Source: Roseiterribacter gracilis (GTDB lineage: Bacteria; Pseudomonadota; Alphaproteobacteria; BOG-932; Roseiterribacteraceae). Taken from it: a stretch of 64,000 nt of DNA. The position numbers and the translations under genes were made by a program. The notes under the pieces were generated by a model, which was given only the letters and a program-made list of their open reading frames with translations, searched no databases and had not been told where the DNA came from. Within the stretch, counting starts at the first letter, position 1; the number at the start of each line of letters is the position of its first letter. The stretch spans positions 2,046,001 to 2,110,000 of the forward strand of contig BOPV01000001.1 in NCBI GenBank assembly GCA_018332375.1. Reading direction: 5' to 3'. Positions 48,807-58,330 of this stretch are shown here, piece by piece.

Positions 48807-49199
48807 TCACGAGCGCCATTTCGTCAGGATCACACCCATCAGCACGGTACCGATCACCGTGTAGCCGAGGTCGATCGCGTAAACGAGCATCGGGAATTGC
48901 GGGAAGCCGTAATGCGAGTACATCGCCATCCCCGCGATGCCGAAACCCGCGAGCAAACCCATCGCGGCACCGCCGCCGATCGTGCTCGCTTTCGACCAGC
49001 GAATGATCTGGCGCAGCGCGATCGCTTCGACGATCAAGGTGATGAAGGTCAGCACGTAGGGCGTCGGCGTGATGTTCGCCATGTGCGCCGCTTTGTCGAT
49101 CTTGAGACCCTCGATCCACGGATCGGCGAACACCGTGTACCAGACCGCACCCAGTACCCAATGCACGATCGCGGCGACGAGAATCGGCCAGTGACGCAT
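48807..49199 (-). CDS. DUF1761-family membrane protein
   Basis: A 130-residue protein with four hydrophobic helices. The N terminus WPILVAAIVHWVLGAVWYTVF is the DUF1761 signature (His-Trp and Trp-Tyr in helix 1). Function unknown. ATG 49199 gives the family-like start; the frame continues to 49322 through non-homologous sequence. Confidence 0.82.
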   Translation of the reverse strand: MRHWPILVAAIVHWVLGAVWYTVFADPWIEGLKIDKAAHMANITPTPYVLTFITLIVEAIALRQIIRWSKASTIGGGAAMGLLAGFGIAGMAMYSHYGFPQFPMLVYAIDLGYTVIGTVLMGVILTKWRS

Positions 49200-49450
49200 G
49201 ACACTTCTCCCTTGGTTGGCCCTGCCAGCGCCGACTCTGTGGCCGGCTGTTTTTCCGGAGGGAGGGTGATCCCGCGCGATGCGGGCGGCAACGAAAAACC
49301 TGCGTTCCCTTTTCGTCGTCATCCCCGCGAAGGCGGGGATCCAGGAGTCAAAAGAAAAGGCGGCGCATTCGACGATGCACCGCCTTCATTCTTCAACCTG
49401 GATCCCCGCCTTCGCGGGGATGACGACCTCGGCCGCGCGCGCCTCGGTCG
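49200..49450. repeat. Intergenic region with family A repeat pair
   Basis: Between DUF1761 and pntB. Two family A units, 49318-49345 and 49399-49425, face each other across a 53-base spacer that carries its own inverted repeat (AAGGCGGCGCATT...ACCGCCTT). No gene is seen in the rest. The pair lies downstream of pntB and could act as its transcript end. Confidence 0.8.
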
Positions 49451-50839
49451 TCAGTCCATCGCTTTAATAATGTCCTCGACCACCTTCTTGGCGTCGCCGA
49501 ACAGCATCATCGTGTTGTCGCGATAGAAGAGTTCGTTCTCGATGCCGGCGTAACCCGACGCCATCGAGCGTTTGATGAACAGCACCGTCTTTGCCTTTTC
49601 CACGTCGAGGATTGGCATGCCGAAAATCGGGCTTTGCGGATTCGACTTGGCGGCGGGGTTGGTGATGTCGTTGGCGCCGATGACGAAGGCGACGTCGGTC
49701 TGGGCAAAGTCGCGATTGACGTCTTCCAGTTCCAGCACGTCGTCATACGGCACGTTGGCTTCGGCCAGCAGCACGTTCATGTGGCCCGGCATGCGACCCG
49801 CGACCGGATGGATCGCGTAGCGCACATTGACGCCGTCCTTTTTCAGATGGTCGGCCATTTCGCGCAGCGCGTGCTGCGCCTGCGCGACCGCCATACCATA
49901 GCCCGGCACGATCACGACGCTGGCTGCGTTCTTCAAAATGAACGCTGCATCGTCGGCGCTGCCGCTCTTCACCGTGCCTTGCGGACCTGCGCCCGCACCG
50001 CCCGCGACCGCTTCGCCGCCGAAGCCGCCCAGGATCACGTTGAAGAAGGACCGGTTCATCCCCTTGCACATGATGTAGGAGAGAATCGCACCCGACGAAC
50101 CGACCAGCGCGCCGACAACAATCAGCAGATTGTTATGTAGCGTGAAACCGATGCCGCAGGCGGCCCAACCGGAATAGCTGTTCAGCATCGACACGACGAC
50201 GGGCATGTCGGCGCCGCCGATCGGCACGATGATCAACACGCCGAGCACGAGACTGAGCAGCACGATCGCGGTGAAGAACACGCCGCTCGACGTCGTGCAC
50301 AACGCCGCAACCAGCAGAACCAGCAACAGGCCGAGGCCGGCATTGATGACGTGCTGGCCTTTGAACACGATCGGCTTGCCCGAGATCAGCCCCTGCAACT
50401 TGCCGAAGGCGATGATCGAGCCGGTGAAGGTGATGGCACCGATCGCGGTGCCGAGCGCCATTTCGATCAGGCTGCCGGTGTTGATGTTGCCCGGCACGCC
50501 GATGCCGTAAGCAGCGGGATTGAGGAACGCGGCCGCAGCGACGAACACGGCCGCCAGACCGACCAGCGAATGAAACGCTGCGATCAGCTGCGGCAGCGCC
50601 GTCATCTGAATGCGCAGCGCCAGGAACGCACCGATCGCACCGCCAATGGCGATGCCCAGCGCGATGATCCCCCAATTGCCGATGCCCGGCAGCAGCAAGG
50701 TCGTGACGATCGCGATCGCCATACCGATGATGCCGTAGCGATTGCCCTGTCGTGCCGTGACCGGGCTCGACAGGCCGCGCAGCGCCAGAATGAAACAGAC
50801 TGCGGCGACGAGATAGGCGAGTGCTGCCCAGAAACTCAT
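49451..50839 (-). CDS. pntB: NAD(P) transhydrogenase subunit beta
   Basis: PntB, 462 aa, carries membrane domain dII and the NADP(H)-binding domain dIII of the proton-translocating transhydrogenase, which uses the proton gradient to make NADPH. About nine helices are followed by dIII with [20 protein letters not shown] (NADP-binding), [19 protein letters not shown] and [15 protein letters not shown]. The start overlaps pntAB by four bases (ATGA). Confidence 0.97.
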   Translation of the reverse strand: MSFWAALAYLVAAVCFILALRGLSSPVTARQGNRYGIIGMAIAIVTTLLLPGIGNWGIIALGIAIGGAIGAFLALRIQMTALPQLIAAFHSLVGLAAVFVAAAAFLNPAAYGIGVPGNINTGSLIEMALGTAIGAITFTGSIIAFGKLQGLISGKPIVFKGQHVINAGLGLLLVLLVAALCTTSSGVFFTAIVLLSLVLGVLIIVPIGGADMPVVVSMLNSYSGWAACGIGFTLHNNLLIVVGALVGSSGAILSYIMCKGMNRSFFNVILGGFGGEAVAGGAGAGPQGTVKSGSADDAAFILKNAASVVIVPGYGMAVAQAQHALREMADHLKKDGVNVRYAIHPVAGRMPGHMNVLLAEANVPYDDVLELEDVNRDFAQTDVAFVIGANDITNPAAKSNPQSPIFGMPILDVEKAKTVLFIKRSMASGYAGIENELFYRDNTMMLFGDAKKVVEDIIKAMD

Positions 50840-51273
50840 TTGGACGCTCCCGCGCTCTTTGGCGTTTCTCGCTTCTTGAACATTTGCAGCATGCGCTGCG
50901 TGACGATGAAGCCGCCAAAGATGTTCACCGACGCCAGGATCACCGCGACGAAGCCGAACCAGCTCGACGCGCCTTGCCCCGTACCGGCTGCGATCAACGC
51001 ACCGACGATAATCACCGACGAAATCGCGTTGGTGACCGCCATCAGCGGCGAATGCAGCGCGGGCGTCACGTGCCAGACGACGTAGTAGCCGACGAACAAC
51101 GCCAGCACGAACACGGTCAGGCCCATAATCAGGAACGAGCTGCCGCCGTCATGCGAGGCTGCGTTGGCGGAGGCCACCGCCTGCGCTTGCGCAGCCAGCG
51201 AGTCGACGCGCGCACCGAGCTGGTCGACAGCCTGCCGCAGATTGTCGACCGCGGTCGGAAATGGATCAGCCAT
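50836..51273 (-). CDS. pntAB: NAD(P) transhydrogenase subunit alpha, part 2 (membrane)
   Basis: A 145-residue membrane piece of the alpha subunit. After a coiled, Ala-rich N terminus (about residues 1-45) there are three to four helices with [26 protein letters not shown], the conserved dII loop. In most alphaproteobacteria the alpha subunit is split, as here. ATG 51273 overlaps pntAA by 8 bases; the frame extension to 51363 is a shadow. Confidence 0.95.
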   Translation of the reverse strand: MADPFPTAVDNLRQAVDQLGARVDSLAAQAQAVASANAASHDGGSSFLIMGLTVFVLALFVGYYVVWHVTPALHSPLMAVTNAISSVIIVGALIAAGTGQGASSWFGFVAVILASVNIFGGFIVTQRMLQMFKKRETPKSAGASK

Positions 51274-52474
51274 TGGTGGGCACCCCAGAAGCCGGCTGGG
51301 CCGGCGGCGTAGAAGAAGAGGCCATATTGTCGAGCGCGAATTGCGGATGGACGACGACGCCACCGCGAGTCAGGCACGTCGCTTTGACCAGCTCGTCGTT
51401 CCAATCGACCGAAATCTGCTTGGTCGTCTTGTCGACCAAGGTCGTGACGAAGGCGAGCAGGTTGCGCGCATAGAGCGCCGACGCGTCGGTCGCGAGGCGC
51501 GACGGCACGTTGGCGTGGCCGACGATTTTGACGCCGTATTTCTCGACGATCTTGCCCGGCTCCGAGCCTTCGACGTTGCCGCCCTGCTCGACCGCAAGAT
51601 CGACCAGCACCGAACCCGGTTTCATCGTGCGCAGCATCGCGTCGCTCACCAGCACCGGCGCCTTGCGGCCCGGGATCAGCGCGGTGGTGATCACGATGTC
51701 TTGCTTCTTGATCGTCTCGGCAATCAGCTCGGCCTGGCGGCGCTTATAGTCGTCGCTCATTTCCTTGGCGTAGCCGCCGGCCGTTTCCGCCGCCTTGGTC
51801 TCTTCGCTTTCGACCATGACGAAGGCAGCGCCCAGCGATTTGACTTGTTCGGCCGCGGCCGCGCGCACGTCGGTCGCCGACACGATCGCACCCAGGCGGC
51901 GCGCGGTGGCGATCGCCTGCAGGCCGGCAACGCCGGTTCCCATGATGAAGACTTTGGCCGGCGGCACAGTGCCCGCCGCCGTCATCATCATCGGAAAAGC
52001 GCGATTGAATTCGCTGGCCGCGTCGAGCACGGCCTTGTAGCCGGCGAGGTTCGATTGCGACGACAGCACGTCCATCGTCTGCGCGCGCGTGATGCGCGGC
52101 ATCAGCTCCATCGCAAAGGTGTCGATCCGCTTTTCGGCGTAGGTGCGCAGCACCTCGGGCGCCTTATACGGATCGAGAATGGAAATGAGCAGCGCGCCCG
52201 GCTTCAACATCGAGATTTCGTCGGTGCCTTCGGCCGCGGTCAGCGGACGCTGCACTTTCAACACGATGTCTGCACCACCGAGCGTCTGGGTTTCTTCGGC
52301 GCCGATGACGGCGCCCGCAGCTTCATAGGCGCTGTCGGGAATCGAAGCGCTTTCGCCGGCGCCGCGTTCGACGATGACGTCGAACCCGGCAGCAACGAGC
52401 TTCTTTACGGTTTCGGGCACTGCGGCCACGCGCTTTTCATTCGCGCGGCGCTCCTTTGGCACGGCCAACTTCAA
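51266..52474 (-). CDS. pntAA: NAD(P) transhydrogenase subunit alpha, part 1
   Basis: PntAA, 402 aa, the soluble NAD(H)-binding domain dI. It begins [23 protein letters not shown], has the NAD-binding [22 protein letters not shown] near residue 172 and the [10 protein letters not shown] mobile-loop region. The start codon is TTG (52474), supported by an ideal SD AGGAG six bases upstream. First gene of the pntAA-pntAB-pntB operon. Confidence 0.96.
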   Translation of the reverse strand: MKLAVPKERRANEKRVAAVPETVKKLVAAGFDVIVERGAGESASIPDSAYEAAGAVIGAEETQTLGGADIVLKVQRPLTAAEGTDEISMLKPGALLISILDPYKAPEVLRTYAEKRIDTFAMELMPRITRAQTMDVLSSQSNLAGYKAVLDAASEFNRAFPMMMTAAGTVPPAKVFIMGTGVAGLQAIATARRLGAIVSATDVRAAAAEQVKSLGAAFVMVESEETKAAETAGGYAKEMSDDYKRRQAELIAETIKKQDIVITTALIPGRKAPVLVSDAMLRTMKPGSVLVDLAVEQGGNVEGSEPGKIVEKYGVKIVGHANVPSRLATDASALYARNLLAFVTTLVDKTTKQISVDWNDELVKATCLTRGGVVVHPQFALDNMASSSTPPAQPASGVPTNG

Positions 52475-52595
52475 GCGGCACTCCTACGGCTCAGGTCCCG
52501 GGGCCCCTTAGGATTAAGGGCGGCGGCACCATGCAGGACGATTCGGCGGCGGGGCAAGGCGCCGCAACCCTTCGCCCAAGCCCAGAAGAGGACGC

Positions 52596-52624
52596 TTGAC
52601 CGATCCATAACCGTTCGGTTATGA
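52596..52624 (+). promoter_or_regulatory. ArsR promoter with embedded operator palindrome
   Basis: TTGACC (52596-52601) and TTATGA (52619-52624) are separated by 17 bases. The perfect palindrome CATAACCG-TT-CGGTTATG (52606-52623) fills the spacer and the -10 box. A start of transcription about 7 bases after the -10 would fall at 52630-52633, at or next to the ATG at 52633. Confidence 0.7.
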
Positions 52625-52632
52625 GTCCGGCC

Positions 52633-52956
52633 ATGGACGTTTCGCAGACCGAACTCTTCGCTTCGCTCGCCGACCCGACCCGCCGCGCGATTTTCGAGCG
52701 GCTGATGCGGGAGGGCGAGCTGACGGTCGGCACCATCACCGCGGAATCGGGCGTGTCACAGCCCGCCGTGTCGAAACATCTCGGCGTGCTGAAACACGTC
52801 GGCCTCGTCAGCGACCGGCGCGCCGGTCGGCAGACGCATTACTGCGCAAAGCCTGAAGCGCTCGCGCCGCTCGTCGATTGGATGACCCAGTACAGCGTCT
52901 TCTGGCGCGACCGCTTCGATCAGCTCGAAACCCTTTTGAACCAGATGGATCAGTAA
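52633..52956 (+). CDS. ArsR-family transcriptional regulator
   Basis: A 107-residue winged-helix repressor: LFASLADPTRRAIFERLMREGELTVG, then the recognition helix VSQPAVSKHLGVLKHVGLVS and the wing RRAGRQTHY. No Cys metal site typical of ArsR/SmtB is seen; it belongs to the SdpR-like group often paired with SRPBCC proteins, as here. ATG 52633 is preferred over ATG 52621, since the latter lies inside the -10/operator. The SRPBCC gene follows after one base. Confidence 0.92.
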   Translation: MDVSQTELFASLADPTRRAIFERLMREGELTVGTITAESGVSQPAVSKHLGVLKHVGLVSDRRAGRQTHYCAKPEALAPLVDWMTQYSVFWRDRFDQLETLLNQMDQ

Positions 52957-52957
52957 C

Positions 52958-53380
52958 ATGCAGGTCAGCACCGAAACGCGCAGCGTCGTGATGGAACGCG
53001 AGATAAAACATCCGCCGGAAAAAGTCTGGCGTGCGTTGACGCAAGGACCGCTGCTCGAAGCCTGGTTGATGGCGAACGATTTCGAACCGATCGTCGGCCA
53101 CAAATTCAAATTCCGCAGCACGCCGATGCTGCCGCAATGGGACGGCATCATTCATTGCGAAGTGCTGGAAGTCGAAGCGCCGCAACACCTGTCCTATCGC
53201 TGGGATTCGATGGGGCTGGAAAGCGTCGTCGTCTGGACCTTGGAAGCGACCAGCGGCGGAACAATCGTGCGGATGGAACAGTCCGGTTTCCGCGCCGATC
53301 AGAAGCACGCCGAGCAAGGCGCGATGTATGGCTGGCAGAAATTTCTCGGCCAGTTGGAAACCGTGCTGGATCAGGCGTGA
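52958..53380 (+). CDS. SRPBCC-family protein (AHSA1/START-like)
   Basis: A 140-residue protein of the Bet v 1-like fold, AHSA1 group: REIKHPPEKVWRALTQGPLLEAWLM, then VLEVEAPQHLSYRWD and the C-terminal helix GWQKFLGQLETVLDQ. Such proteins bind hydrophobic ligands; the ArsR-SRPBCC pairing is common, though the ligand is usually unknown. The stop overlaps the cytochrome b561 start (TGATG). Confidence 0.9.
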   Translation: MQVSTETRSVVMEREIKHPPEKVWRALTQGPLLEAWLMANDFEPIVGHKFKFRSTPMLPQWDGIIHCEVLEVEAPQHLSYRWDSMGLESVVVWTLEATSGGTIVRMEQSGFRADQKHAEQGAMYGWQKFLGQLETVLDQA

Positions 53381-53853
53381 TGCAGCGCTATCACCCCGCG
53401 CTGGTGGCGCTGCACTGGTTGTTGGCCGTGCTGCTGTTCCTATCGCTGTGCGCGGGGTTTTTCCTGGCGCAGCGATCGAACGCCGATCCAAGCAAGATCG
53501 ACGGGCTGCGCATCCATATGGCGATGGGCATGGCGATCCTCGCTTTGATGGTTGTGCGTTTCGTCGTGCGCCTGCGCAGCGCGCAACCGCCGCAAGGCCA
53601 GCGCCGCTGGTTGCATCAAAGCTTCTACGTGCTGGTCACGGCGATGGCGGGCACCGGTCTCGCCACCGCGATCGTCGCGCGGCTCAACGACATCGTGTTC
53701 GCCGGAACGGGCGAACCCTTGCCGCCCGATCTGCTGATCTTTCCGACGCGCGTTGCGCACGGTTGGATTGCTTTGTTGCTGGTCGCGCTGATTGGCGTGC
53801 ATCTCGGCCAGGCGTTGCCGCGCATGGCGCGGATGTCGCTAGGGCGGCGTTGA
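53380..53853 (+). CDS. Cytochrome b561-family protein
   Basis: A 157-residue diheme membrane protein with four helices. The heme-ligand His candidates are in LVALHWLLA (helix 1), LRIHMAMGM (helix 2), RWLHQSFYV (helix 3) and RVAHGWIALLLVALIGVHLGQ (helix 4), as in bacterial cytochrome b561 (YodB/CybB type). It transfers electrons between quinol and an acceptor at the membrane. ATG 53380 overlaps the SRPBCC stop; third gene of the ArsR operon. Confidence 0.9.
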   Translation: MQRYHPALVALHWLLAVLLFLSLCAGFFLAQRSNADPSKIDGLRIHMAMGMAILALMVVRFVVRLRSAQPPQGQRRWLHQSFYVLVTAMAGTGLATAIVARLNDIVFAGTGEPLPPDLLIFPTRVAHGWIALLLVALIGVHLGQALPRMARMSLGRR

Positions 53854-53887
53854 CGCGCGTGCCGCGCGGTGTCCAGATCCGCGCTGC

Positions 53888-55144
53888 ATGCTCGACCCCG
53901 TCCTTCACGACCGCGCAGCGCTGGCGCAGCTGCAACTTACGCGGCTGCGCGAAACCCTGGCGCACGCCTATGCGCACAATGCGCATTACAAGCGCAGCTT
54001 TGACGCCGCCGGCGTAACACCCGACGATTTGCGCGGCCTCGCCGACCTGGCGCGGTTTCCCTTCACCACCAAAGACGATCTGCGCGCCAACTATCCGTAC
54101 GGATTCTTCTGCGTGCCGATGGCGCAGGTCACACGGCTGCATGCATCGTCGGGCACGACCGGCAAACCGACCGTCGTCGGCTATACCAAACGCGACATCG
54201 AGAATTGGGCTGCGCTGGTGGCGCGCTCGATCCGCGTTGCGGGCGGCGAAGCGGGCATGAAAGTTCATGTCGCCTATGGTTACGGACTCTTCACCGGCGG
54301 ACTCGGCGCGCATTACGGCGCCGAGCTTGCCGCTTGCACGGTCATTCCAATGTCGGGCGGGCAAAGCGCAAAACAGGTGCAGCTGATTTGCGACCTTGCA
54401 CCCGACATCATCATGGTCACGCCGTCCTACGCGCTGACCTTGCTCGACGAGTTTCACCGCCAGGGCGTCGATCCGCGCGGCACGTCGCTCAAGCTCGGCA
54501 TCTTCGGCGCCGAACCCTGGTCGGATTCGCTCCGCCGCGAGATCGAACAATCCTTCGCGATCGACGCGGTCGATATTTATGGCCTGTCGGAAGTGATGGG
54601 TCCCGGCGTCGCGTCGGAATTCGTCGCGACCAAAGACGGGCCGGTCGTGTGGGAAGATCATTTTCTGCCCGAGATCATCGACCCCGACACAGGCGAGGCC
54701 CTGCCCGACGGCGAAGAGGGCGAACTGGTCTTCACCAGCCTCACCAAAGAAGCGATGCCGATCGTGCGCTATCGCACGCGCGACCGTACGCGCCTGCTGC
54801 CCGGCACCAATTGCGCCGCACGCCGCATCGCGCGGATTTCCGGCCGCACCGACGACATGCTGATCCTGCGCGGCGTGAACGTTTTTCCGAGCCAGATCGA
54901 AGAGCTGCTGGTCACCTGCGACGGTCTCAGCCCGCACTACCAGCTCGAACTGACGCGACCGGAACGGATGGACGAGCTGACCGTGCTCGTCGAAGCCGAT
55001 CCCGCGCAGGGCGATGCGCCGGCGGCGCAGTTGCGCACGCGGATCAAAGACATGATCGGCGTCACCGTCGCGGTGCGGCTGGTCGGTCCCGGCACCTTGG
55101 AACGGTCGGCGGGCAAGGCGCAGCGTTTGAAAGATCTGCGCTGA
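53888..55144 (+). CDS. paaK: Phenylacetate-CoA ligase family protein
   Basis: A 418-residue AMP-forming ligase. The ATP-binding SSGTTGKPTVVGYT lies near residue 87, YGYGLFTGGLG follows, and YGLSEVMGPGVASE is the A5-like motif typical of PaaK; the end has the ILRGVNVFPSQIEELL and GKAQRLKDLR motifs. PaaK activates phenylacetate or similar aryl acids. No other paa genes are nearby, so the exact substrate is open. It stands 34 bases after the cytochrome gene. Confidence 0.92.
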   Translation: MLDPVLHDRAALAQLQLTRLRETLAHAYAHNAHYKRSFDAAGVTPDDLRGLADLARFPFTTKDDLRANYPYGFFCVPMAQVTRLHASSGTTGKPTVVGYTKRDIENWAALVARSIRVAGGEAGMKVHVAYGYGLFTGGLGAHYGAELAACTVIPMSGGQSAKQVQLICDLAPDIIMVTPSYALTLLDEFHRQGVDPRGTSLKLGIFGAEPWSDSLRREIEQSFAIDAVDIYGLSEVMGPGVASEFVATKDGPVVWEDHFLPEIIDPDTGEALPDGEEGELVFTSLTKEAMPIVRYRTRDRTRLLPGTNCAARRIARISGRTDDMLILRGVNVFPSQIEELLVTCDGLSPHYQLELTRPERMDELTVLVEADPAQGDAPAAQLRTRIKDMIGVTVAVRLVGPGTLERSAGKAQRLKDLR

Positions 55145-55152
55145 CCGTCTTG

Positions 55153-55273
55153 TCCCCTCTCCCCGAGGGAGAGGGCTAGGGTGAGGGTTCTGAAAGCGCG
55201 CGTCGAAGAACAACCCTCACCCTCCCACGCGCAAACGCGCATGGGCCCCTCCCTCTCCCTCGGGGAGAGGGGA
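55153..55273. repeat. Palindromic repeat, family C (CCCTCTCCC type)
   Basis: Perfect 23-bp terminal inverted repeats at 55153-55175 and 55251-55273, with nested 12-bp arms AGGGTGAGGGTT (55178-55189) and its inverse (55212-55223). The right half has an extra insertion with GCGCAAACGCGC. It lies 8 bases after paaK and 4 bases before the next gene, so it may end the paaK transcript. Confidence 0.88.
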
Positions 55274-55277
55274 TAGA

Positions 55278-56261
55278 GTGATAAGCATGCTGCGCGGATC
55301 GCTTCTTCTGCTGCTGGTGTGGTTCTCGGTTGCGCCGGCGCGCGCGACGGTGACGTTGGTCGCCGACGGTTCGGCGCCGGGCGCGCCGGCGCAGATCCAT
55401 GTGCATGGCGCGATCCGCAAAGGCGATTACGCAACCTTCGAACGGTTGGCCGATCTGGTGGCGCAGACGTCGCGCCACAGCGTCAACGGCGTGCCGTTCG
55501 TGACCGTGCGCCTGTCGAGCCCGGGCGGCGACGTGATGGAAGCGCTCAAAATCGGATCGCTGCTCAACCGGCGCTGGATGATGACTTTGGTGCGGCCGCA
55601 CGACGAATGCGTCAGCGCCTGTGTGTTCATCGCGATGGCGGGCGTGGTGCGCACCGCAAGCGGGGCTGCGATCGGCGTGCACCGGCCCGAATTCGAACCC
55701 GCCTCGCGCGCACGCCTGACGCAGCGCCAGGCCGATGAATTCTGGGCCGCGCTCGAGGCCCATCTCGTCGCCTATTTCGAGACGATGCAGATCGATGCGC
55801 GTGCCTACACACGCATGATGTCGACGCGCGGCGGGCTCTATTACTTCTCGCCGGACGAATTGCGCGCGCTGGGCTTTACCAGCGAACAGCCGGCCTGGAC
55901 GCATCGCTATGCCGAACGCTGGGCCGAGCTGTACGAACCCAAAGCACCGCCACGCCCGGTGCCGGTCGCGGCGCGCCGCGTCCCAGCACCGCCCGCCGCG
56001 TTCCTGCAGCTCTTCCGCATGCCGGGCCTGATCGAACTGCCCGACAGCCCGCCGCCGGCAGAAATTTTTCAGCGCGTCGTGCTGCGCTTCGATGCGGTCC
56101 CGGCGCACGAAATCGCGCCAGATCTATGGACGTTTGACCAATGGCGCACAGTCGCGGCGGGGGTCGGTGCGCAATTCGCAGCGCTTTTTGAGCGCTACTT
56201 CCTGCTGCTGCTCGCCTTGGTGGAAATGCTGCGCGCGCAACGTCGGCGGCCGGCCACGTAG
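55278..56261 (+). CDS. Secreted ClpP/crotonase-fold protein (COG3904-like)
   Basis: A 327-residue protein with a signal peptide (about 21 residues). Residues 25-190 resemble ClpP/SppA-fold proteins: FVTVRLSSPGGDVMEALKIGSLL, then ECVSACVFIAMAGVVRT, where the Ser is at the nucleophile position, and IGVHRPEF carries a possible catalytic His. The C-terminal third is Pro-rich and ends in a hydrophobic segment before a basic tail, perhaps a membrane anchor. A periplasmic peptidase role is likely but unproven. ATG 55278 or 55287 could start it. Confidence 0.75.
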   Translation: MISMLRGSLLLLLVWFSVAPARATVTLVADGSAPGAPAQIHVHGAIRKGDYATFERLADLVAQTSRHSVNGVPFVTVRLSSPGGDVMEALKIGSLLNRRWMMTLVRPHDECVSACVFIAMAGVVRTASGAAIGVHRPEFEPASRARLTQRQADEFWAALEAHLVAYFETMQIDARAYTRMMSTRGGLYYFSPDELRALGFTSEQPAWTHRYAERWAELYEPKAPPRPVPVAARRVPAPPAAFLQLFRMPGLIELPDSPPPAEIFQRVVLRFDAVPAHEIAPDLWTFDQWRTVAAGVGAQFAALFERYFLLLLALVEMLRAQRRRPAT

Positions 56262-56338
56262 CAAAAAAGTAAACGACTTGCGTACGAGCTGCATTCGCGC
56301 GACCACCGATGCGCAGATCGAATCAGCGGAGACAGATT

Positions 56339-56896
56339 GTGGAACTGATGGAGGCGCTGCGGACGCGCCGCGCAGTTCGCGACTTTTCTGATCAGCCCGT
56401 CGATGACGCCGTGCTTGGCGGCCTGATCGACGCGGCATCGCTTGCGCCCAGCGCGCTGAGCCTACAGCCCTGGGCCTTCTGCGTCGTCGAAAAAGCCGCG
56501 CGCCTGAACGAACTGGCCAGCGCCGCCAAAAACTTTGCCCGCACGCGCGTGGCGCCCGACTCGCCGCTTGCGGCCCAGCTCGCCGATCCCGACTTCGACA
56601 TCTTCCACGGCGCGCAGGCGATGATCGTCATCTGCGCCACCCACAATGACGCGCAATCGTCGGAAGATTGCTGCGTCGCCGCCGCGACCTTGATCCTGGC
56701 TGCACATGCGCAAGGGTTGGGAGCGTGTTGGGTGCGCCTGGCACGCGCCTGGCTGAACCTGGCTTCGACTAAAATCGAGCTGGGCATTCCGGCGCAATGG
56801 GTGCCGGTCGCGCCGATCGTACTCGGCTATCCGCACATATTGCTGACGCCGCCGCCGCCGTCGCGACGGCCGCCGCGCATCATCTACTGCAAATAG
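56339..56896 (+). CDS. Nitroreductase-family flavoprotein
   Basis: A 185-residue FMN enzyme. LMEALRTRRAVRDFSDQPV is the N-terminal FMN-binding element, followed by APSALSLQPWAFCVV, and AAATLILAAHAQGLGACWV and VPVAPIVLGYP near the C terminus. It reduces nitro compounds, quinones or related substrates with NAD(P)H. GTG 56339 has an SD (CGGAGA) and gives the family-like MELMEAL; an upstream ATG (56309) would add ten unlikely residues. Confidence 0.87.
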   Translation: MELMEALRTRRAVRDFSDQPVDDAVLGGLIDAASLAPSALSLQPWAFCVVEKAARLNELASAAKNFARTRVAPDSPLAAQLADPDFDIFHGAQAMIVICATHNDAQSSEDCCVAAATLILAAHAQGLGACWVRLARAWLNLASTKIELGIPAQWVPVAPIVLGYPHILLTPPPPSRRPPRIIYCK

Positions 56897-56916
56897 TCAG
56901 ACCGCGAAGGGCGCGG

Positions 56917-57441
56917 TCATAAGATCCGCCGCTTGGGCCGCACCTTGTCCCATTTTCCGAACACGACGCAGCCGAGCAAGGTTTCGACCTGCCCGTATTC
57001 GCCCAATGGCAAGAGCAGCCGGCGATAGTCGATCGGCTTGCCGTTCAACCGTACCCAACTGTGCACACACAAAGTCGGGCGGCGATCCGCCACCGTGCGT
57101 TCATATTGTTCAACGATCGAGGCCATCTCGCATCCGGCGTCGAGCGCCTCGATCGAGTCGCCCTTGGTCAGGCCGAGCCGGGTCTGCACTTTGGTGCCGA
57201 CCAGTCGCAGCACGAAACGCGGTGCGGCGGCATGGACGTCGACCAGAAAAACGTTGCCGGCGGCGGTGGGCGTACATCCGATAATGTCGAGCTCGGCGCG
57301 TCGCGGCATGTCGCGGCTGCCGCGCACCTGGTCCCAATGCGCGAACACGGCGCGGATTTCATCCGGCTCGTCCTCGCCGACCTGACTGTCGATGCGCAGC
57401 TCATACGCCTTGTGCGACGCGTAGGAAGCAACCGATTCCAT
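56917..57441 (-). CDS. PAS_5-family protein
   Basis: A 174-residue cytoplasmic protein of the PAS_5 (PF07310-like) type common in alphaproteobacteria. It has IRAVFAHWDQVRGSRDMPRRAELD, which is the hallmark of that family, then FVLRLVGTKVQTRLG and RLLLPLGEYGQVETLLG. It is probably a sensory domain acting in signal transduction, with no output domain attached. It is monocistronic. Confidence 0.85.
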   Translation of the reverse strand: MESVASYASHKAYELRIDSQVGEDEPDEIRAVFAHWDQVRGSRDMPRRAELDIIGCTPTAAGNVFLVDVHAAAPRFVLRLVGTKVQTRLGLTKGDSIEALDAGCEMASIVEQYERTVADRRPTLCVHSWVRLNGKPIDYRRLLLPLGEYGQVETLLGCVVFGKWDKVRPKRRIL

Positions 57442-57760
57442 AACCAGAGTCCTGTCGTGGCAGGCGAAGGGCGATCGCCAACGTGCGACGACGGGAGTGG
57501 TTCAATCGCCGAAGCGAAAGATTGCGCTGGCGCCTACAGGCGCTGGGTTGCGCGCTGGAGCAGATTGCGCGGTTCGCGCAATCGATCGCCGCTTGCGTCG
57601 CGCGCCAGCGACGGGGTCCGGCTTTCAACCTTGGCCGGCGGCACCAGAACGGCGCGGGCGAACAGCGTTTCGGATTGCATCGGCCAGTCTCGATTCATCT
57701 TGGTGCTGGCTGAACCACGCAGCGGCGCCGATGTTCCCTCGGCGCCGCATGTCGCTTGGA
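57442..57760. other. Intergenic region with two perfect palindromes
   Basis: About 320 bases between two minus-strand genes, no convincing gene. It holds a 21-bp perfect palindrome GATTGCGCG-GTT-CGCGCAATC at 57563-57583, upstream of the PAS_5 gene start and so possibly regulatory, and the fasciclin-proximal hairpin annotated separately. Confidence 0.5.
57722..57748 (-). terminator. Hairpin downstream of the fasciclin gene
   Basis: Perfect 10-bp arms GCGGCGCCGA/TCGGCGCCGC with a 7-nt loop, 12 bases after the fasciclin stop on the minus strand. No T-run follows, so it may be a transcript-stabilising hairpin instead of a terminator. Confidence 0.55.
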
Positions 57761-58330
57761 TTACGGCATCAACACCGTGTCGATGACATGGATGACGCCG
57801 TTCTTCTGCCAGACGTCGGCCGTCGTGACCCAGGCCGAGCCGCCTTTCGCGTCGGTGAGCTTGATCTTGCCGCCTTCGCTGCTGGCGGTGATCGACGCGC
57901 CTTCGACGGTCTTCAGCACCGCCTTGCCGCCGCCGTCCTTCACCTTGGCGGCGAGATCGGCCGCGCCCCATTTGCCAGCCACGACGTGATAGGTGAGCAC
58001 CTTGGTCAAGGTCGCTTTGCTTTCGGGCTTGAGCAGCGTGTCGACCGTACCGGCCGGCAGTTTTTCAAACGCGGCATTGGTCGGCGCGAAGACGGTGAAC
58101 GGGCCTGCGCCTTTCAGCGTATCGACCAGACCGGCCGCCTTCACCGCCGCAACCAACGTCGTGTGCTCTTTCGAGTTCACCGCGTTGTCGATGATGTCTT
58201 TCGACGGATACATCGCAGCACCGCCCACCATCACCGTCTTTTCCTGTGCAACGGCCGTCGTTGCAGCACCTGCGGCAAGCAACATGGCCGCAGCGATCGC
58301 ACCAACCGTGCGAAACGTGATCATCCGCAT
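57761..58330 (-). CDS. Secreted fasciclin-domain protein
   Basis: A 189-residue protein with a signal peptide (about 28 residues, ending AVAQEK). One fasciclin (FAS1) domain fills the rest: [36 protein letters not shown] (H1 box) and [13 protein letters not shown] (H2 box), with YHVVAGKW between. FAS1 domains mediate adhesion. SD GGAGAAG lies upstream of ATG 58330. It is encoded directly downstream of the anti-sigma/ECF sigma pair on the same strand and is likely their target. Confidence 0.93.
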   Translation of the reverse strand: MRMITFRTVGAIAAAMLLAAGAATTAVAQEKTVMVGGAAMYPSKDIIDNAVNSKEHTTLVAAVKAAGLVDTLKGAGPFTVFAPTNAAFEKLPAGTVDTLLKPESKATLTKVLTYHVVAGKWGAADLAAKVKDGGGKAVLKTVEGASITASSEGGKIKLTDAKGGSAWVTTADVWQKNGVIHVIDTVLMP

